Of a stretch of 64,000 bases of DNA, positions 18,072-27,308 are shown one piece after another. This DNA is from Geobacteraceae bacterium (lineage in GTDB: Bacteria > Desulfobacterota > Desulfuromonadia > Geobacterales > Pseudopelobacteraceae). Within the stretch, counting starts at the first letter, position 1, and every line of letters starts with the position of its first letter. A program made the position numbers and the translations under genes. The notes beneath the pieces were generated by a model that saw nothing but the letters and a program-made list of their open reading frames with translations, was not told the origin of the DNA and did no database searches. The stretch lies in the NCBI GenBank assembly GCA_013336525.1, contig JAAXTM010000011.1:19942-83941 (forward strand). Reading direction: 5' to 3'.

Positions 18072-19109
18072 TTACAGATTATCGATTTCTTCCATCAATG
18101 CGTCTGCCAGATTGCCTTCTGGCACTTTACGAATGATTTCGCCATGACGGAAAATGAGTCCTTCTCCTTTTCCTCCAGCGATACCAACATCCGCTTCACG
18201 TGCTTCACCAGGACCGTTAACCGCACAACCCATGACAGCAACCGTAATTTGTTTATCAATCCCCTGCAACCGTCTTTCAACATCCTCAGCCACCCGGATC
18301 AGATTAATCTGGCACCGCCCGCAGGTGGGACAGGAAACAAAATTTATCCCGCGCTGGCGCAACCCTACGGCTTTAAGAATGTCATAACCTACCCTTATCT
18401 CGTCTTTCGGCTCACCGGTCAACGAAACTCGCATCGTATCACCAATCCCGTCGGCCAGCAGAATTCCAAGCCCGACTGACGACTTGATTGTCCCCGAGAA
18501 TAGTGTACCCGCCTCGGTAATTCCAATATGCAGCGGGTAGTCAGACTGCTCTGAAAAAAGGCGGTACGCAGCCACTGTTTTCATCACATCAGATGCCTTA
18601 AGAGATATCTTGATCTCTTGATAATTCAAATCTTCAAGAATACGAATATGCCCCATGGCCGATTCAACCATAGCCTCGGCTGATGGGTGCCCATATCGTT
18701 CTAATAGCTCTTTTTCAAGCGAACCGGCATTAACTCCGATCCGAATCGGTACCTTGCGCTCTGCAGCAGAAGCAACAATTTCGGCAACCTTCCACTTTTC
18801 CCCGATATTGCCTGGATTGAGCCTCAGTCCATCTATTCCGCCCTCAAGAACCTGAAGCGCCAGTTTATAGTCGAAATGGATATCGGCAACAACCGGGATG
18901 GGGCTCATCTGCTTGATCTGTGCGAGGGCATGGGCGGCATCCAGATCTGGCACCGCACAACGGACGATTTCGCAGCCGACTTCTGCAAGCCCCTTGATCT
19001 GGGTTATTGTGGCGGGCACATCACGTGTGTCGGTACTGCACATTGACTGTACGGAACATGGTGCATCACCGCCAATTGCCACTCGACCAATATGTATTTG
19101 TCTGGTCAT
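18072..19109 (-). CDS. ispG: 4-hydroxy-3-methylbut-2-enyl diphosphate synthase (flavodoxin/ferredoxin)
   Basis: Catalyses the penultimate step of the MEP isoprenoid pathway with a 4Fe-4S cluster. The 345-residue protein shows the start TRQIHIGRVAIGGDAPCSVQ, the TIM-barrel segment RLNPGNIGEKWKV, and the cluster cysteines in SCPTCGRCQINL (near residue 258) and AVMGCAVNGPGEA (near 293). The ATG at 19109 matches the family start; an in-frame GTG nine bases upstream is possible and neither has a strong ribosome binding site. It heads a minus-strand run ispG, response regulator, proS, paaK. Confidence 0.95.
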   Translation of the reverse strand: MTRQIHIGRVAIGGDAPCSVQSMCSTDTRDVPATITQIKGLAEVGCEIVRCAVPDLDAAHALAQIKQMSPIPVVADIHFDYKLALQVLEGGIDGLRLNPGNIGEKWKVAEIVASAAERKVPIRIGVNAGSLEKELLERYGHPSAEAMVESAMGHIRILEDLNYQEIKISLKASDVMKTVAAYRLFSEQSDYPLHIGITEAGTLFSGTIKSSVGLGILLADGIGDTMRVSLTGEPKDEIRVGYDILKAVGLRQRGINFVSCPTCGRCQINLIRVAEDVERRLQGIDKQITVAVMGCAVNGPGEAREADVGIAGGKGEGLIFRHGEIIRKVPEGNLADALMEEIDNL

Positions 19110-19202
19110 TTTTTTCACGGGGGGACATAGTGCCAAAGGCGGGCTGGAAAGTCAAGAACGGCGCGTAGATTCAGTGCTGCATCTGCTTGCACATCTGACA
19201 AT

Positions 19203-20030
19203 CTATAACTGTTTGTCCGGCATTTCAATTTTGCCGTACGTATACCAATATGCGCCAGCTACAAAAATAACACCGCCAACTACATTGCCAAGGGTAACCG
19301 GCAACAGGTTTGTGATAAAAAAGTTATAAAAGTTCAGAGCAGGGTTTGGTGAAGAAATTTCATTCGAGATTAACAGGCCGGTAGGAATGTAATACATATT
19401 GGCAATAGAATGTTCAAATCCGCTTGTAACAAATGTCATAATCGGTACATAGCACGCGAAAATTTTTCCGGTAATATCCTTGGCAGCAGTAGCCATAAAC
19501 ACGGCAAGGCAAACCAGCCAGTTGCAAAAAATTCCGCGTGTAAAAGCGGCCGAAAAAGAGAGCTGACACTTGACAGTAGCAGTGCGGATTGCATTTTCAG
19601 CAACGCTCCCCTGTTCCCAGAGACGCGTTTCAAACATTAGCCAAGCGAAGAACAGAGCACCAACAAAATTGCCAATAAGGACAATTGACCAGTTTTTGGC
19701 AAGACGGCTCCACGATATTTCACCATGAAGAGCCGCCACGGCAAGTAAACTGTTACCGGTAAACAGCTCTGCTCCGCAGACAACTACAAGCATCAACCCA
19801 ACAGAAAACAGACTCCCACCCAAAAACCTTGCGACTCCCAATCCTACAAAATGAGAAGCGTCCTGAGTGACGACTGTTGACAACTGGGCTCCGAAAGCGA
19901 TGTAAAATCCGGCAAGAAGGCTGAGGACTATCGTGCGACCGATGTTTTGGCTTAAAACGCGGCGACCGTTTCTGGCTATGGCATGAGCCGTTTCACAAGG
20001 AGTTAAAAAACGTTTGTGATCATGACTCAT
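19203..20030 (-). CDS. Formate/nitrite transporter (FNT) family channel
   Basis: A 275-residue inner-membrane protein with six hydrophobic segments, beginning with the cytoplasmic LTPCETAHAIARNGRRVLSQ. Family motifs are the first pore helix GFYIAFGAQLSTVV near residue 44, AELFTGNSLLAVAAL near 100, and VTSGFEHSIANMYYIPTGLL near 205, which contains the conserved pore histidine. FNT channels pass formate, nitrite or lactate. Formate is likely in this type of organism but is inference. The ATG at 20030 has GGTGA upstream; a GTG nine bases earlier is an alternative. Confidence 0.9.
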   Translation of the reverse strand: MSHDHKRFLTPCETAHAIARNGRRVLSQNIGRTIVLSLLAGFYIAFGAQLSTVVTQDASHFVGLGVARFLGGSLFSVGLMLVVVCGAELFTGNSLLAVAALHGEISWSRLAKNWSIVLIGNFVGALFFAWLMFETRLWEQGSVAENAIRTATVKCQLSFSAAFTRGIFCNWLVCLAVFMATAAKDITGKIFACYVPIMTFVTSGFEHSIANMYYIPTGLLISNEISSPNPALNFYNFFITNLLPVTLGNVVGGVIFVAGAYWYTYGKIEMPDKQL

Positions 20031-20112
20031 AACATTCACCCGAAACTGAACATTTTAGGATGGTTAACAAAAAAGGGAGCAGCTTATTAAGCAAACCCCC
20101 TCTGAATTTGTT

Positions 20113-20188
20113 TGGTGGAGGTTAACGGGATCGAACCGATGACCTCGTCGCTGCCAGCGACGCGCTCTCCCAGCTGAGCTAAACCCCC
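20113..20188 (-). tRNA. tRNA-Ala (anticodon GGC)
   Basis: The 76-base minus-strand sequence folds as a cloverleaf: acceptor GGGGGTT with AACCTCC, D arm GCTC/GAGC, anticodon stem CGTCG/CGACG with loop CTGGCAG (anticodon GGC), and T loop TTCGATC. The CCA end is encoded. One T-stem mismatch and one G-T acceptor pair are present. Confidence 0.95.
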
Positions 20189-20202
20189 ACAGGTGAGCCG
20201 TG

Positions 20203-20231
20203 TTTTTAGCAAACAAAATCTGGCCTGTCAA
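20203..20231 (-). promoter_or_regulatory. Promoter of tRNA-Ala
   Basis: On the minus strand a perfect TTGACA is followed after 17 bases by TAAAAA, 15 bases upstream of the mature tRNA 5' end. Confidence 0.6.
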
Positions 20232-20349
20232 TGCTTTTCTGTCTTACAAACAGGAAACCGCAAGCCACCATCACCTTGACGCCCTCCATGAATCCGGTGT
20301 ATAGGTTCAGAAACTGAATATCATGCAAATAATCCGGAGACAATTCTAT

Positions 20350-22119
20350 ATGCCGCACACTGATCTGACCTGGAACACAGCCCTGCTCTACCCTGCCCCC
20401 GATTCGCCTGAACTTGAAGCCGACCTTGGTTCTTTCGAACAACAGGCCGCCGGATTTCGGGATACATATTTCGAAAAGGTAGCGGCGCTGGATAATATTG
20501 GGCTATTGAACGCAATCAAAGAGTATGAAGCTCTTCAGAACCACATGGCAAAACCGTTTTGCTACGCCCACCTGCTATTTGCTGCTGACTCTGGCAATGA
20601 GGTCTACAGAGCTCTTTCACAGCGTTGTTCCGAACTCGGCAGCCGACTATCCCAGCAGTTGCTGTTTTTTGATCTTGAACTGATGGAGATTGATGACGAC
20701 CGCTTCAAATCATTCTGTTCGCTTCCTGAAGCATCCAACTACATTCATTTCCTTGAAGGAATCCGCAAATTTCGCCCCCACACTCTCAAAGAGAATGAAG
20801 AGAGACTCCTGACACGCAAAGACTTGACCGGAATTCGTGCATTTACCAAATTGTTTGATGAGCTCTCAGCGTCATTCAGCTATCAAATGGAACTGGATGG
20901 CGAACAGCGTGAATTCACCGGCGAAGAGCTTCTCTCACTGCTGCACCACACATCACCCGATGTCCGATTCCGGGCAATGACACTTTTCCTGGAACGTCAC
21001 GGCGAGCACGGCATAGTCTACAATTCAGTGTTTAACAACATGGCTCTCGATCATGGGCAGGAAATGGAGTTGCGCCAGTATAGTACGCCGATACAGCCGA
21101 CCAATATCGGCAATGAAATCCCTGACGAAGCCGTTGAGCACCTGATGAGCGTAACCGAAGCTAATTACGGGCTGGCCCAGGAATATTTTCGCATCAAGGC
21201 CGGCATGCTCAAAATGAATAAACTGCGCAACTGCGATATCTATGCTCCGGTGGCCGAAACAGAACGGAAATATACCTTTGATGAGGCCAGAGATGTAGTG
21301 GTTGATTCATACCGGGAGTACAGCTCCGAGTTCGGTAACATTGTAGATGCCTTCTTCACCGAACGACGCGTTGATGTACTACCACGTACCGGGAAATCGG
21401 GTGGTGCCTTTGCCATGGGAATATCACCGGATTTACCGCCTTTTCTGCTTCTGAACTTCACCGGCACACTACGAGATCTTGCCACAATCGCCCATGAAGC
21501 AGGGCACGGCCTGCATTTTGTAATTTCTCAGAAGCAGAGCGCGTTAAACTATCATGCGCCGCTGCCACTAGCCGAGACCGCGTCGGTATTCGGTGAAATG
21601 CTGCTGACCCGCAGACTGCTTGATAACGAACAGGATCCGGTTGTGCGCAGATCATTGCTCTGTGCCAAAATTGAGGACATCATCGCCACTACCTTCCGCC
21701 AGACCGTGTTGACAAGGTTCGAGCTGCGCCTGCACAACGAGCGCACCGGGGGATTGCTCTCAAATGACCGCATTGCCGAAATCTGGCTAGAGGAGAATGG
21801 CAAGCTGTATGGCGATACCGTCGAGATGATTCCCGCCTATCGCTGGGGATGGAGCTATATCAGCCATTTCATCCATAGCCGTTTCTACTGTTATTCCTAC
21901 ACATTTGCCGAACTGCTGGTGCTGGCACTCTTTCAGAAGTATCGCGAAGAGGGAGATTCTTTCAAGCCGGGGTATCACGCACTGCTTGAATCCGGCGGGG
22001 CGCTTTCACCAGCCGACACCGCCCAACTTGCCGACATTGACATCACTGATAGCGGATTTTGGCAAAAGGGGTATGATGTTCTGGCAGGTCTGATTGAAGA
22101 ATTGAAGTTGATCGCCTGA
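20350..22119 (+). CDS. pepF: M3 family oligoendopeptidase (PepF type)
   Basis: A 589-residue zinc metallopeptidase that hydrolyses oligopeptides in the cytoplasm. The thimet-type active site TIAHEAGHGLHF lies near residue 380, with the third ligand in ETASVFGEML about 28 residues later. The N-terminal part is the helical PepF domain. The ATG at 20350 matches the family start and has GGAG ten bases upstream; an in-frame ATG 27 bases earlier is less likely. It is followed after 34 bases by the DUF2721 gene. Confidence 0.92.
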   Translation: MPHTDLTWNTALLYPAPDSPELEADLGSFEQQAAGFRDTYFEKVAALDNIGLLNAIKEYEALQNHMAKPFCYAHLLFAADSGNEVYRALSQRCSELGSRLSQQLLFFDLELMEIDDDRFKSFCSLPEASNYIHFLEGIRKFRPHTLKENEERLLTRKDLTGIRAFTKLFDELSASFSYQMELDGEQREFTGEELLSLLHHTSPDVRFRAMTLFLERHGEHGIVYNSVFNNMALDHGQEMELRQYSTPIQPTNIGNEIPDEAVEHLMSVTEANYGLAQEYFRIKAGMLKMNKLRNCDIYAPVAETERKYTFDEARDVVVDSYREYSSEFGNIVDAFFTERRVDVLPRTGKSGGAFAMGISPDLPPFLLLNFTGTLRDLATIAHEAGHGLHFVISQKQSALNYHAPLPLAETASVFGEMLLTRRLLDNEQDPVVRRSLLCAKIEDIIATTFRQTVLTRFELRLHNERTGGLLSNDRIAEIWLEENGKLYGDTVEMIPAYRWGWSYISHFIHSRFYCYSYTFAELLVLALFQKYREEGDSFKPGYHALLESGGALSPADTAQLADIDITDSGFWQKGYDVLAGLIEELKLIA

Positions 22120-22153
22120 TTTTAAATGCATCGATAATTCGAGGTTTATTGAT

Positions 22154-22690
22154 ATGGCTATTTATGAAAAAGAGATTCTGGAAGCGCTCAGCAGTTCGCG
22201 TATCCTGACCTCGATGATTACCCCTGCAGTCCTGATTTCTGCGTGCGGAACGCTGATATTTTCGACCTCGGCCCGTCTGGGGCGCATCTTTGATCGGGTC
22301 AATGTCATGAAGAGCGAAGTGGAAGCGATAATCACCGGTAAAATATCATATCCGGATGAACGGATGAAACATCTGCGCGATCAGATCGGCCTGCAGAGAC
22401 GGCGGGCAAGATTGATTCAAAAGTCTATGGTATCCTTGTATTCCGCTACGTTACTATTTGTAACTTCAAGCCTTGCTATAGCAGTAAATGTCGCCTACGG
22501 CGACAATGATCAAGGTTGGATTCCAACATTAATTGCCCTCTGCGGCGGTCTTTTCCTCTTTGCAGCTTCCGCATTATTATTATACGAAAGCCGCTTTAAT
22601 CTTCGCTTTGTCCACCGTTCGATCGATTTTATCGAATTCCTTGAAAACAAAGCGGAGGAGCAGAATAAAACAGCTCCTCCGGATTTATAA
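22154..22690 (+). CDS. DUF2721 family membrane protein
   Basis: A 178-residue membrane protein matching DUF2721. It has an N-terminal amphipathic part, a hydrophobic segment (ITPAVLISACGTLIFSTSAR near residue 22), a charged cytoplasmic-looking stretch (residues 45-95), then two more hydrophobic segments (about 97-115 and 124-142) and an acidic tail. Function is unknown for the family. GAGG precedes the ATG. It follows pepF and ends ten bases before the convergent aminotransferase gene. Confidence 0.75.
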   Translation: MAIYEKEILEALSSSRILTSMITPAVLISACGTLIFSTSARLGRIFDRVNVMKSEVEAIITGKISYPDERMKHLRDQIGLQRRRARLIQKSMVSLYSATLLFVTSSLAIAVNVAYGDNDQGWIPTLIALCGGLFLFAASALLLYESRFNLRFVHRSIDFIEFLENKAEEQNKTAPPDL

Positions 22691-22700
22691 CCGACTGCTT

Positions 22701-23894
22701 CTAACCTTTTAACCCGACCTCTTTCGCCAGCGCCCGCCAGGCAGGCAGACTCCGCTCAATCATCCCGATATCAAAACAGTAGGCAATCCGGAAGAATCCT
22801 GGTGCACCAAAACCTGCCCCCGGCACCAACAGGATGTGATGCTTCTGGGCACGTTTAACAAACTCGATATCATCGGCTAACGGCGATTTCGGAAACAGAT
22901 AAAAGGCTCCGTCTGGCTTGACGACAGTGAAGCCCATTCCAGACAATTCGTTCACCAGTAAATCCCGCTTTGCCTGATAAGCAGCAACATCAACCGATTC
23001 ATCCTGCAACCTGGCTACCAGTCGCTGCATCAAGGCCGGGGCGTTAACAAAACCGAGTACTCGATTACTGAAAACGGCACCCTCCATAAACTGCCCTGAA
23101 GTTGCCATGCGTGGATTGGCAGCCAGATAGCCGATCCGCTCGCCCGGAAGGGCAAGATCTTTGCTGTGTGATGTTACAATGATAGAGCTTTCTACCAATG
23201 GAAAAATATTCGGCACCTGCTGACCATCAAAGGCAATGCGGGCATAAGGTTCGTCCGATATGACATAGATCAGATGGCCGTTGCGCTCATGAATTTTCTT
23301 AAGCACATCCCCAAGCCGTTTAAGGCTTTCTGCCGGATAGATGACTCCGGTCGGGTTGTTGGGTGAACAGATAATAATAGCCCGTGTTTTTGCGGTGATT
23401 GCTTTTTCAATAGCTTCGATATCAAGCTGGAATGTATCGCGGTTTGTCCAGACCTCAACCGGCACACCGCCATGATTGTCGATGTAAAATTTGTATTCAA
23501 CAAAATAGGGGGCAAGTATAATTACCTCTTCCCCATGGTTGAGAATGGTTTTGAGCACAACATTTAGTGCCCCGCCCGCGCCGCAAGTCATAATGATATT
23601 GTCGGCCGGAACGGTAAGACCGGCATCCCTGGATATTTTTTCAGCTACGGCGCCTCGAGTTTCAGCATACCCGGCATTATTCATATAGCGATGCATTCCC
23701 GGCAGCGGGTTCTGCGCCAATGCCAGTAATTCACGACTAAAGGATTCTGGTGGTTCAACATCAGGATTGCCAAGTGTAAAATCATAAATTTTATCAGCGC
23801 CAAATTCCTGCCGTAGCCGTTCCCCTTCTTCGAACATCTTGCGAATCCAGGATGATTTTGATATTTGACTGGCGATCTTCATAGCAATGGCCAT
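22701..23894 (-). CDS. Class I/II pyridoxal phosphate-dependent aminotransferase
   Basis: A 397-residue fold-type I aminotransferase. Visible motifs are DFTLGNPDVEPP near residue 33, CGAGGALNVVLKTIL near 97, IICSPNNPTGVIYP near 168, YVISDEPYARIAFDG near 200 and the PLP lysine in SHSKDLALPGERIGYLA near 233. It resembles aspartate/alanine-type aminotransferases; the substrate cannot be assigned. The ATG at 23894 has GGAGG eight bases upstream, so the longer reading to 23996 is rejected. It is divergent from the DUF2156 gene with a 74-base shared upstream region. Confidence 0.9.
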   Translation of the reverse strand: MAIAMKIASQISKSSWIRKMFEEGERLRQEFGADKIYDFTLGNPDVEPPESFSRELLALAQNPLPGMHRYMNNAGYAETRGAVAEKISRDAGLTVPADNIIMTCGAGGALNVVLKTILNHGEEVIILAPYFVEYKFYIDNHGGVPVEVWTNRDTFQLDIEAIEKAITAKTRAIIICSPNNPTGVIYPAESLKRLGDVLKKIHERNGHLIYVISDEPYARIAFDGQQVPNIFPLVESSIIVTSHSKDLALPGERIGYLAANPRMATSGQFMEGAVFSNRVLGFVNAPALMQRLVARLQDESVDVAAYQAKRDLLVNELSGMGFTVVKPDGAFYLFPKSPLADDIEFVKRAQKHHILLVPGAGFGAPGFFRIAYCFDIGMIERSLPAWRALAKEVGLKG

Positions 23895-23968
23895 TACAAT
23901 TCCCTCCATGATAAGTTTCTGATACGATGACAAGCGCGAAATATTACAGTAATTCACGGAGAACTCAA

Positions 23969-24871
23969 ATGGAAATTCCTCCGTATCCCGGGTCACGCCA
24001 GATTACTATAGCAGACAAACCGCTCCTGGACCGATTGTGTCACGACATTCAGCCACGTGTTTCCGAACTGAGCTTTGCCGGTCTTTATCTGTTCCGACTG
24101 GCTCACAAATACCGATTGTCAACAGCAGCAGGTTCAATAGTAGTGTTTGGAAAGGGGTATGACGGGTCGGACTATTTTCTGCCGCCACTCGGTGGAGATA
24201 TTGCACAAGCTCTTAAAATCATGTTCAGTCACGGCCATTCTCTGTACGGAACTGATGATCTGTTTGCCGCCAGATACCTAAAAGAAGACAATCTACATAT
24301 TACCGAACTTCGTGACTCCTGCGACTATCTCTACCTGCGCGAGGAGTTGGCAACTCTGCCGGGAAGCCGCTTTCACAAGAAAAAAAACCGGATCAACTAT
24401 TTTATCAACCGCCATGATTACAGTGTTAAGCTCTTTTCCGAGGAGAATCTCGATGGCTGTCTGAACCTTCTGGACAGATGGACTCTGAGTTTCGGCAATG
24501 AAATCAGCGGATCGATCCGCATGGAAAGTGGAGCAGCCTCAGAAGCTTTAATCTCCGCTGAAGAACTTGGACTTGATGGGGTCGTTATTACTGTGAACAA
24601 TAGCGTGGCGGCCTTCGCTCTCGGAGAACAACTTAATAATAATACCGCAGTATGCCATTTCGAAAAGGCCGATCCATTCAAAGAGGGGCTGTATCAACTT
24701 GTAAATAGAGAGTTTGCTAGGATGTTGTTTCAGGAGTGCCGTTACATTAACCGAGAACAGGATCTGGGTGACATTGGGCTTCGTAACGCAAAGTTGTCGT
24801 ATCATCCGGTGGAGCTGGTGAAGAAATATTTGGTAACATGTCCCAATCATAAAGATTTTGTTGCACTTTAA
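23969..24871 (+). CDS. DUF2156 (phosphatidylglycerol lysyltransferase C-terminal-like) protein
   Basis: A 300-residue protein of the DUF2156 family: two GNAT-like halves, with YLYLREELATLPGSRFHKKKNRINYF near residue 115 and the C-terminal INREQDLGDIGLRNAKLSYHP near 270. Both motifs are shared with the catalytic domain of MprF-type aminoacyl-phosphatidylglycerol synthases and with soluble proteins of unknown role. There are no membrane segments, so lipid aminoacylation is uncertain. GGAGA precedes the ATG at 23969. Confidence 0.82.
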   Translation: MEIPPYPGSRQITIADKPLLDRLCHDIQPRVSELSFAGLYLFRLAHKYRLSTAAGSIVVFGKGYDGSDYFLPPLGGDIAQALKIMFSHGHSLYGTDDLFAARYLKEDNLHITELRDSCDYLYLREELATLPGSRFHKKKNRINYFINRHDYSVKLFSEENLDGCLNLLDRWTLSFGNEISGSIRMESGAASEALISAEELGLDGVVITVNNSVAAFALGEQLNNNTAVCHFEKADPFKEGLYQLVNREFARMLFQECRYINREQDLGDIGLRNAKLSYHPVELVKKYLVTCPNHKDFVAL

Positions 24872-24889
24872 AAAAATACATAGTAAAAG
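24861..24889 (+). promoter_or_regulatory. Probable promoter of the rpsF operon
   Basis: TTGCAC and TAAAAG are spaced 17 bases apart at the very end of the DUF2156 gene, about 90 bases before rpsF. The resulting leader contains a GGCATTTTTGCC hairpin and GC-rich sequence. It could carry an S6:S18 autoregulatory site, but I could not match the consensus by eye. Confidence 0.45.
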
Positions 24890-24976
24890 ACTTGTTCTTT
24901 TAAAGACGGCATTTTTGCCGAAATCTCCTTGTTCCGGGTAAGACCGGGGCTCGAATCCGTGAGGAGGATTACCAAC

Positions 24977-25360
24977 ATGAGGAAGTACGAAACAATTTTC
25001 ATCCTCCAGCCTGAACTGAGCGAAGACGACATCAAGTCGGTCACCACAAAGGCTCAGGACGTCATCTCGTCGTATAAAGGCGAGTGTCTCAGAATGGATG
25101 ACTGGGGTATCAGGAAACTGGCCTATCCCATCAAGAAGTCTGCCAGAGGCCGTTATTACTATCTCCGTTTTGATGGTGACAGTGCTCTTATCGCCGAACT
25201 TGAGCGGCGTCTGAGACTGGATGACAAGGTGCTGCGTTACCAGAGTGTAAACATCACCGACCTGCCAGAGCGTGCACCGGAGAAAAAAGTTGAACTACCG
25301 GATGCCGTAACGGAAGAGACTGTGGAAGAAACACCCGCCGCTGAAGAAGCCGCTGAATAA
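24977..25360 (+). CDS. rpsF: 30S ribosomal protein bS6
   Basis: A 127-residue S6 that pairs with S18 on the 30S platform. It starts MRKYETIFILQPELSED and has the usual GIRKLAYPIKKSARGRYYYL segment, plus an acidic Glu-rich tail (from about residue 105). GGAGG lies nine bases before the ATG. It opens the rpsF-rpsR-DUF2232-rplI operon. Confidence 0.95.
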   Translation: MRKYETIFILQPELSEDDIKSVTTKAQDVISSYKGECLRMDDWGIRKLAYPIKKSARGRYYYLRFDGDSALIAELERRLRLDDKVLRYQSVNITDLPERAPEKKVELPDAVTEETVEETPAAEEAAE

Positions 25361-25381
25361 TTTCCTGGAGGAGATATACTC

Positions 25382-25738
25382 ATGAGTGACGAAAGACCAG
25401 CTACAACATCATCTTATCAGCGCCCAGCAGGCGGACCGGGACAGCGTCCAGCAGGCGGACCGGGACAGCGTCCAGCAGGCCCAGGAGCACAGGGCGGACC
25501 ACGTAAAAGACGCCCTTTTCAGCGTCGCAAAGTATGCCGTTTTTGTGCAGAAAAGAACCTGGTTATCGACTATAAAGAACCCCGTACGCTCCGCTTTTTT
25601 ATTACAGAGCGTGGCAAAATTGTTCCGCGCAGGATTTCAGGAAACTGTGCTGCTCACCAGCGACACATTACTGAAGCCATCAAGCGGGCCAGAAACATTG
25701 CTTTACTGCCGATTGCCGCCAATCACGCAGTAAACTGA
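25382..25738 (+). CDS. rpsR: 30S ribosomal protein bS18 with an N-terminal repeat extension
   Basis: A 118-residue S18, longer than the usual 70-80. The conserved core begins near residue 40 ([11 protein letters not shown]) and runs to the C-terminus. It contains cysteines in CRFC and further NCAAHQRH residues typical of the metal-binding form. The first 40 residues are a Gly/Pro/Arg/Gln-rich tail with two exact copies of an eight-residue unit PAGGPGQR encoded by a 24-bp tandem repeat. Such a tail is likely disordered and variable. It is 21 bases downstream of rpsF with its own GGAGGAG. Confidence 0.93.
   Translation: MSDERPATTSSYQRPAGGPGQRPAGGPGQRPAGPGAQGGPRKRRPFQRRKVCRFCAEKNLVIDYKEPRTLRFFITERGKIVPRRISGNCAAHQRHITEAIKRARNIALLPIAANHAVN
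25425..25480 (+). repeat. 24-bp tandem repeat inside rpsR
   Basis: Two perfect 24-base copies (25425-25448 and 25449-25472), followed by the first eight bases of a third. Each copy adds eight codons in frame to the S18 N-terminal tail, so the copy number could vary without disrupting the gene. Confidence 0.95.
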
Positions 25739-25748
25739 TTCCATCTGA

Positions 25749-26711
25749 ATGAATTTTAAATCAACTGCCGACCATGAATTGCATGTACGCTTGAAAGCGT
25801 CATTGCTTGGAGTGGTCGGTTCGTTTGTTCTGTTTGCTGCCTATCTGGCAATTCCACCGATTGGAATTTTTTCAGGTATACTGGCACCTTTCCCCGCAGC
25901 GTATAACCGCCTGGTTAGTGGCCGGATATCATCCTTTATCGTTATCATCGGTGCGACTACAGCAATAACAGCACTGTTTGGGGTCTTTGCCGGCCTTATG
26001 TATCTTGGGATGTGCGGAATGATTGGTTTTTTAATGCCGGAACTTCTTTTTCGTGGTTTCAGCGGAAGCCGGGCTATCTTTTGGACAACGGCAGCTAATC
26101 TTCTAATTTTTTCTGCCGGTTTCATTATATACAGCTCAGCTTCCGGTATTAATCTGCAAGCATTGGTTTCAACCGAAATTTCAAGCAGCTTGAAACAGGC
26201 GGTTGCCATATACGAAAAAAGCGGGGTTACAGGCGAAGACCTGGAACTGATCAAACGTTCAATGGCTACTGCAGCTGAAATGTTACAACGACTTTACCCG
26301 GCTCTTGTTACAGCACTGCTTGTTCTTATCGCTGGTTGCAATCTTGCCCTTCTGAGAAAGACCATAGCAAAAAAGGCTGTAAATATTACTATCGAGGATT
26401 TCAGCACATTCAAAAACCCGGATCTGCTCGTCTGGATTTTGATTGCTTCTGGATCTATTCTGTTGTTGCCGATGTCCATAATTACGACACCTGCACTCAA
26501 TATTTTGCTTGTTGTCGCCCTACTCTATTTTTTCCAGGGTATGGCGGTTATATCGGCCTTGATTAAAAAGCATTCTGTCCCGGCTTTCATGCGGATACTT
26601 TTTTACGTAATGCTTATCATCCAACCATACCTGCTGGCAATAGTCGCCAGCATTGGACTATTCGATCTCTGGGTTGATTTCAGAACCCCAAAAACACAGG
26701 AAAACCTGTAA
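25749..26711 (+). CDS. DUF2232 (YybS-like) membrane protein
   Basis: A 320-residue polytopic membrane protein with about eight hydrophobic segments, matching DUF2232/YybS. Members of this family are characteristically encoded between rpsR and rplI, as here. Segments such as LMYLGMCGMIGFLMPELLFR and a helical charged stretch near residue 150 precede the C-terminal membrane block. The function is unknown; a transport role has been suggested only by similarity. It starts ten bases after rpsR. Confidence 0.8.
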   Translation: MNFKSTADHELHVRLKASLLGVVGSFVLFAAYLAIPPIGIFSGILAPFPAAYNRLVSGRISSFIVIIGATTAITALFGVFAGLMYLGMCGMIGFLMPELLFRGFSGSRAIFWTTAANLLIFSAGFIIYSSASGINLQALVSTEISSSLKQAVAIYEKSGVTGEDLELIKRSMATAAEMLQRLYPALVTALLVLIAGCNLALLRKTIAKKAVNITIEDFSTFKNPDLLVWILIASGSILLLPMSIITTPALNILLVVALLYFFQGMAVISALIKKHSVPAFMRILFYVMLIIQPYLLAIVASIGLFDLWVDFRTPKTQENL

Positions 26712-26739
26712 CTACTTAACAGGCTCGAAAGGAGAAAAA

Positions 26740-27183
26740 ATGAAAGTTATTCTGAATGAGAACATTGAAACATTGGGTCACATTGGTGATGTTGTAAAGG
26801 TGGCACCAGGCTACGCACGTAACTACCTGCTCCCTAAAAAGCTGGCCGTTGTGGCAACTGAGGGCAACGCCAAGGCTCTTGAACACACAAAACGCCAAAT
26901 GGCTTACAAGAAGAACAAGGCTCTTGATTCCGCAAAAAATCTCGTAGCAAAGCTGGAAGCGCTATCAATTATTCTGACACATAAAGCCGGCGAAGAGGGC
27001 AAACTGTTCGGCGCAGTCACCAACATGGAAATTGCTGCCTACCTGAAGGCCAATGGCTTCGACATTGATCGCAAGAGTATTGTTCTTGCCGATGTTATCA
27101 AGCATACTGGTGAATTTTCTGCTTCGGTAAAGATTCATCCTGAAGTAACTGCAACGTTGAAGATTACTGTAGCAGCTGCTTAG
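26740..27183 (+). CDS. rplI: 50S ribosomal protein bL9
   Basis: A 147-residue two-domain L9. The N-terminal RNA-binding domain (MKVILNENIETLGHIGDVV, then APGYARNYLLPKKLA) is joined by a long helix to the C-terminal domain (from about residue 80, GKLFGAVTNMEIAAYL). GGAG directly precedes the ATG at 26740, so the longer in-frame reading is not used. It is the last gene of the rpsF operon. Confidence 0.95.
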   Translation: MKVILNENIETLGHIGDVVKVAPGYARNYLLPKKLAVVATEGNAKALEHTKRQMAYKKNKALDSAKNLVAKLEALSIILTHKAGEEGKLFGAVTNMEIAAYLKANGFDIDRKSIVLADVIKHTGEFSASVKIHPEVTATLKITVAAA

Positions 27184-27204
27184 TCCACGCATTATCACTT
27201 AAAT

Positions 27205-27244
27205 AGAGCCCACAGATTTTAGTTCTGTGGGCTCTGTTTTTTTT
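27205..27244 (+). terminator. Terminator of the rpsF-rpsR-rplI operon
   Basis: AGAGCCCACAGA and TCTGTGGGCTCT form a 12-bp stem with a seven-base loop, followed by eight or more T, 22 bases after the rplI stop. Confidence 0.93.
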
Positions 27245-27308
27245 GCAATCTGCTTGACTACAGCGTTTGACACCTTGCAGTTACATCATGTTATGCTATT
27301 CTATTCGC

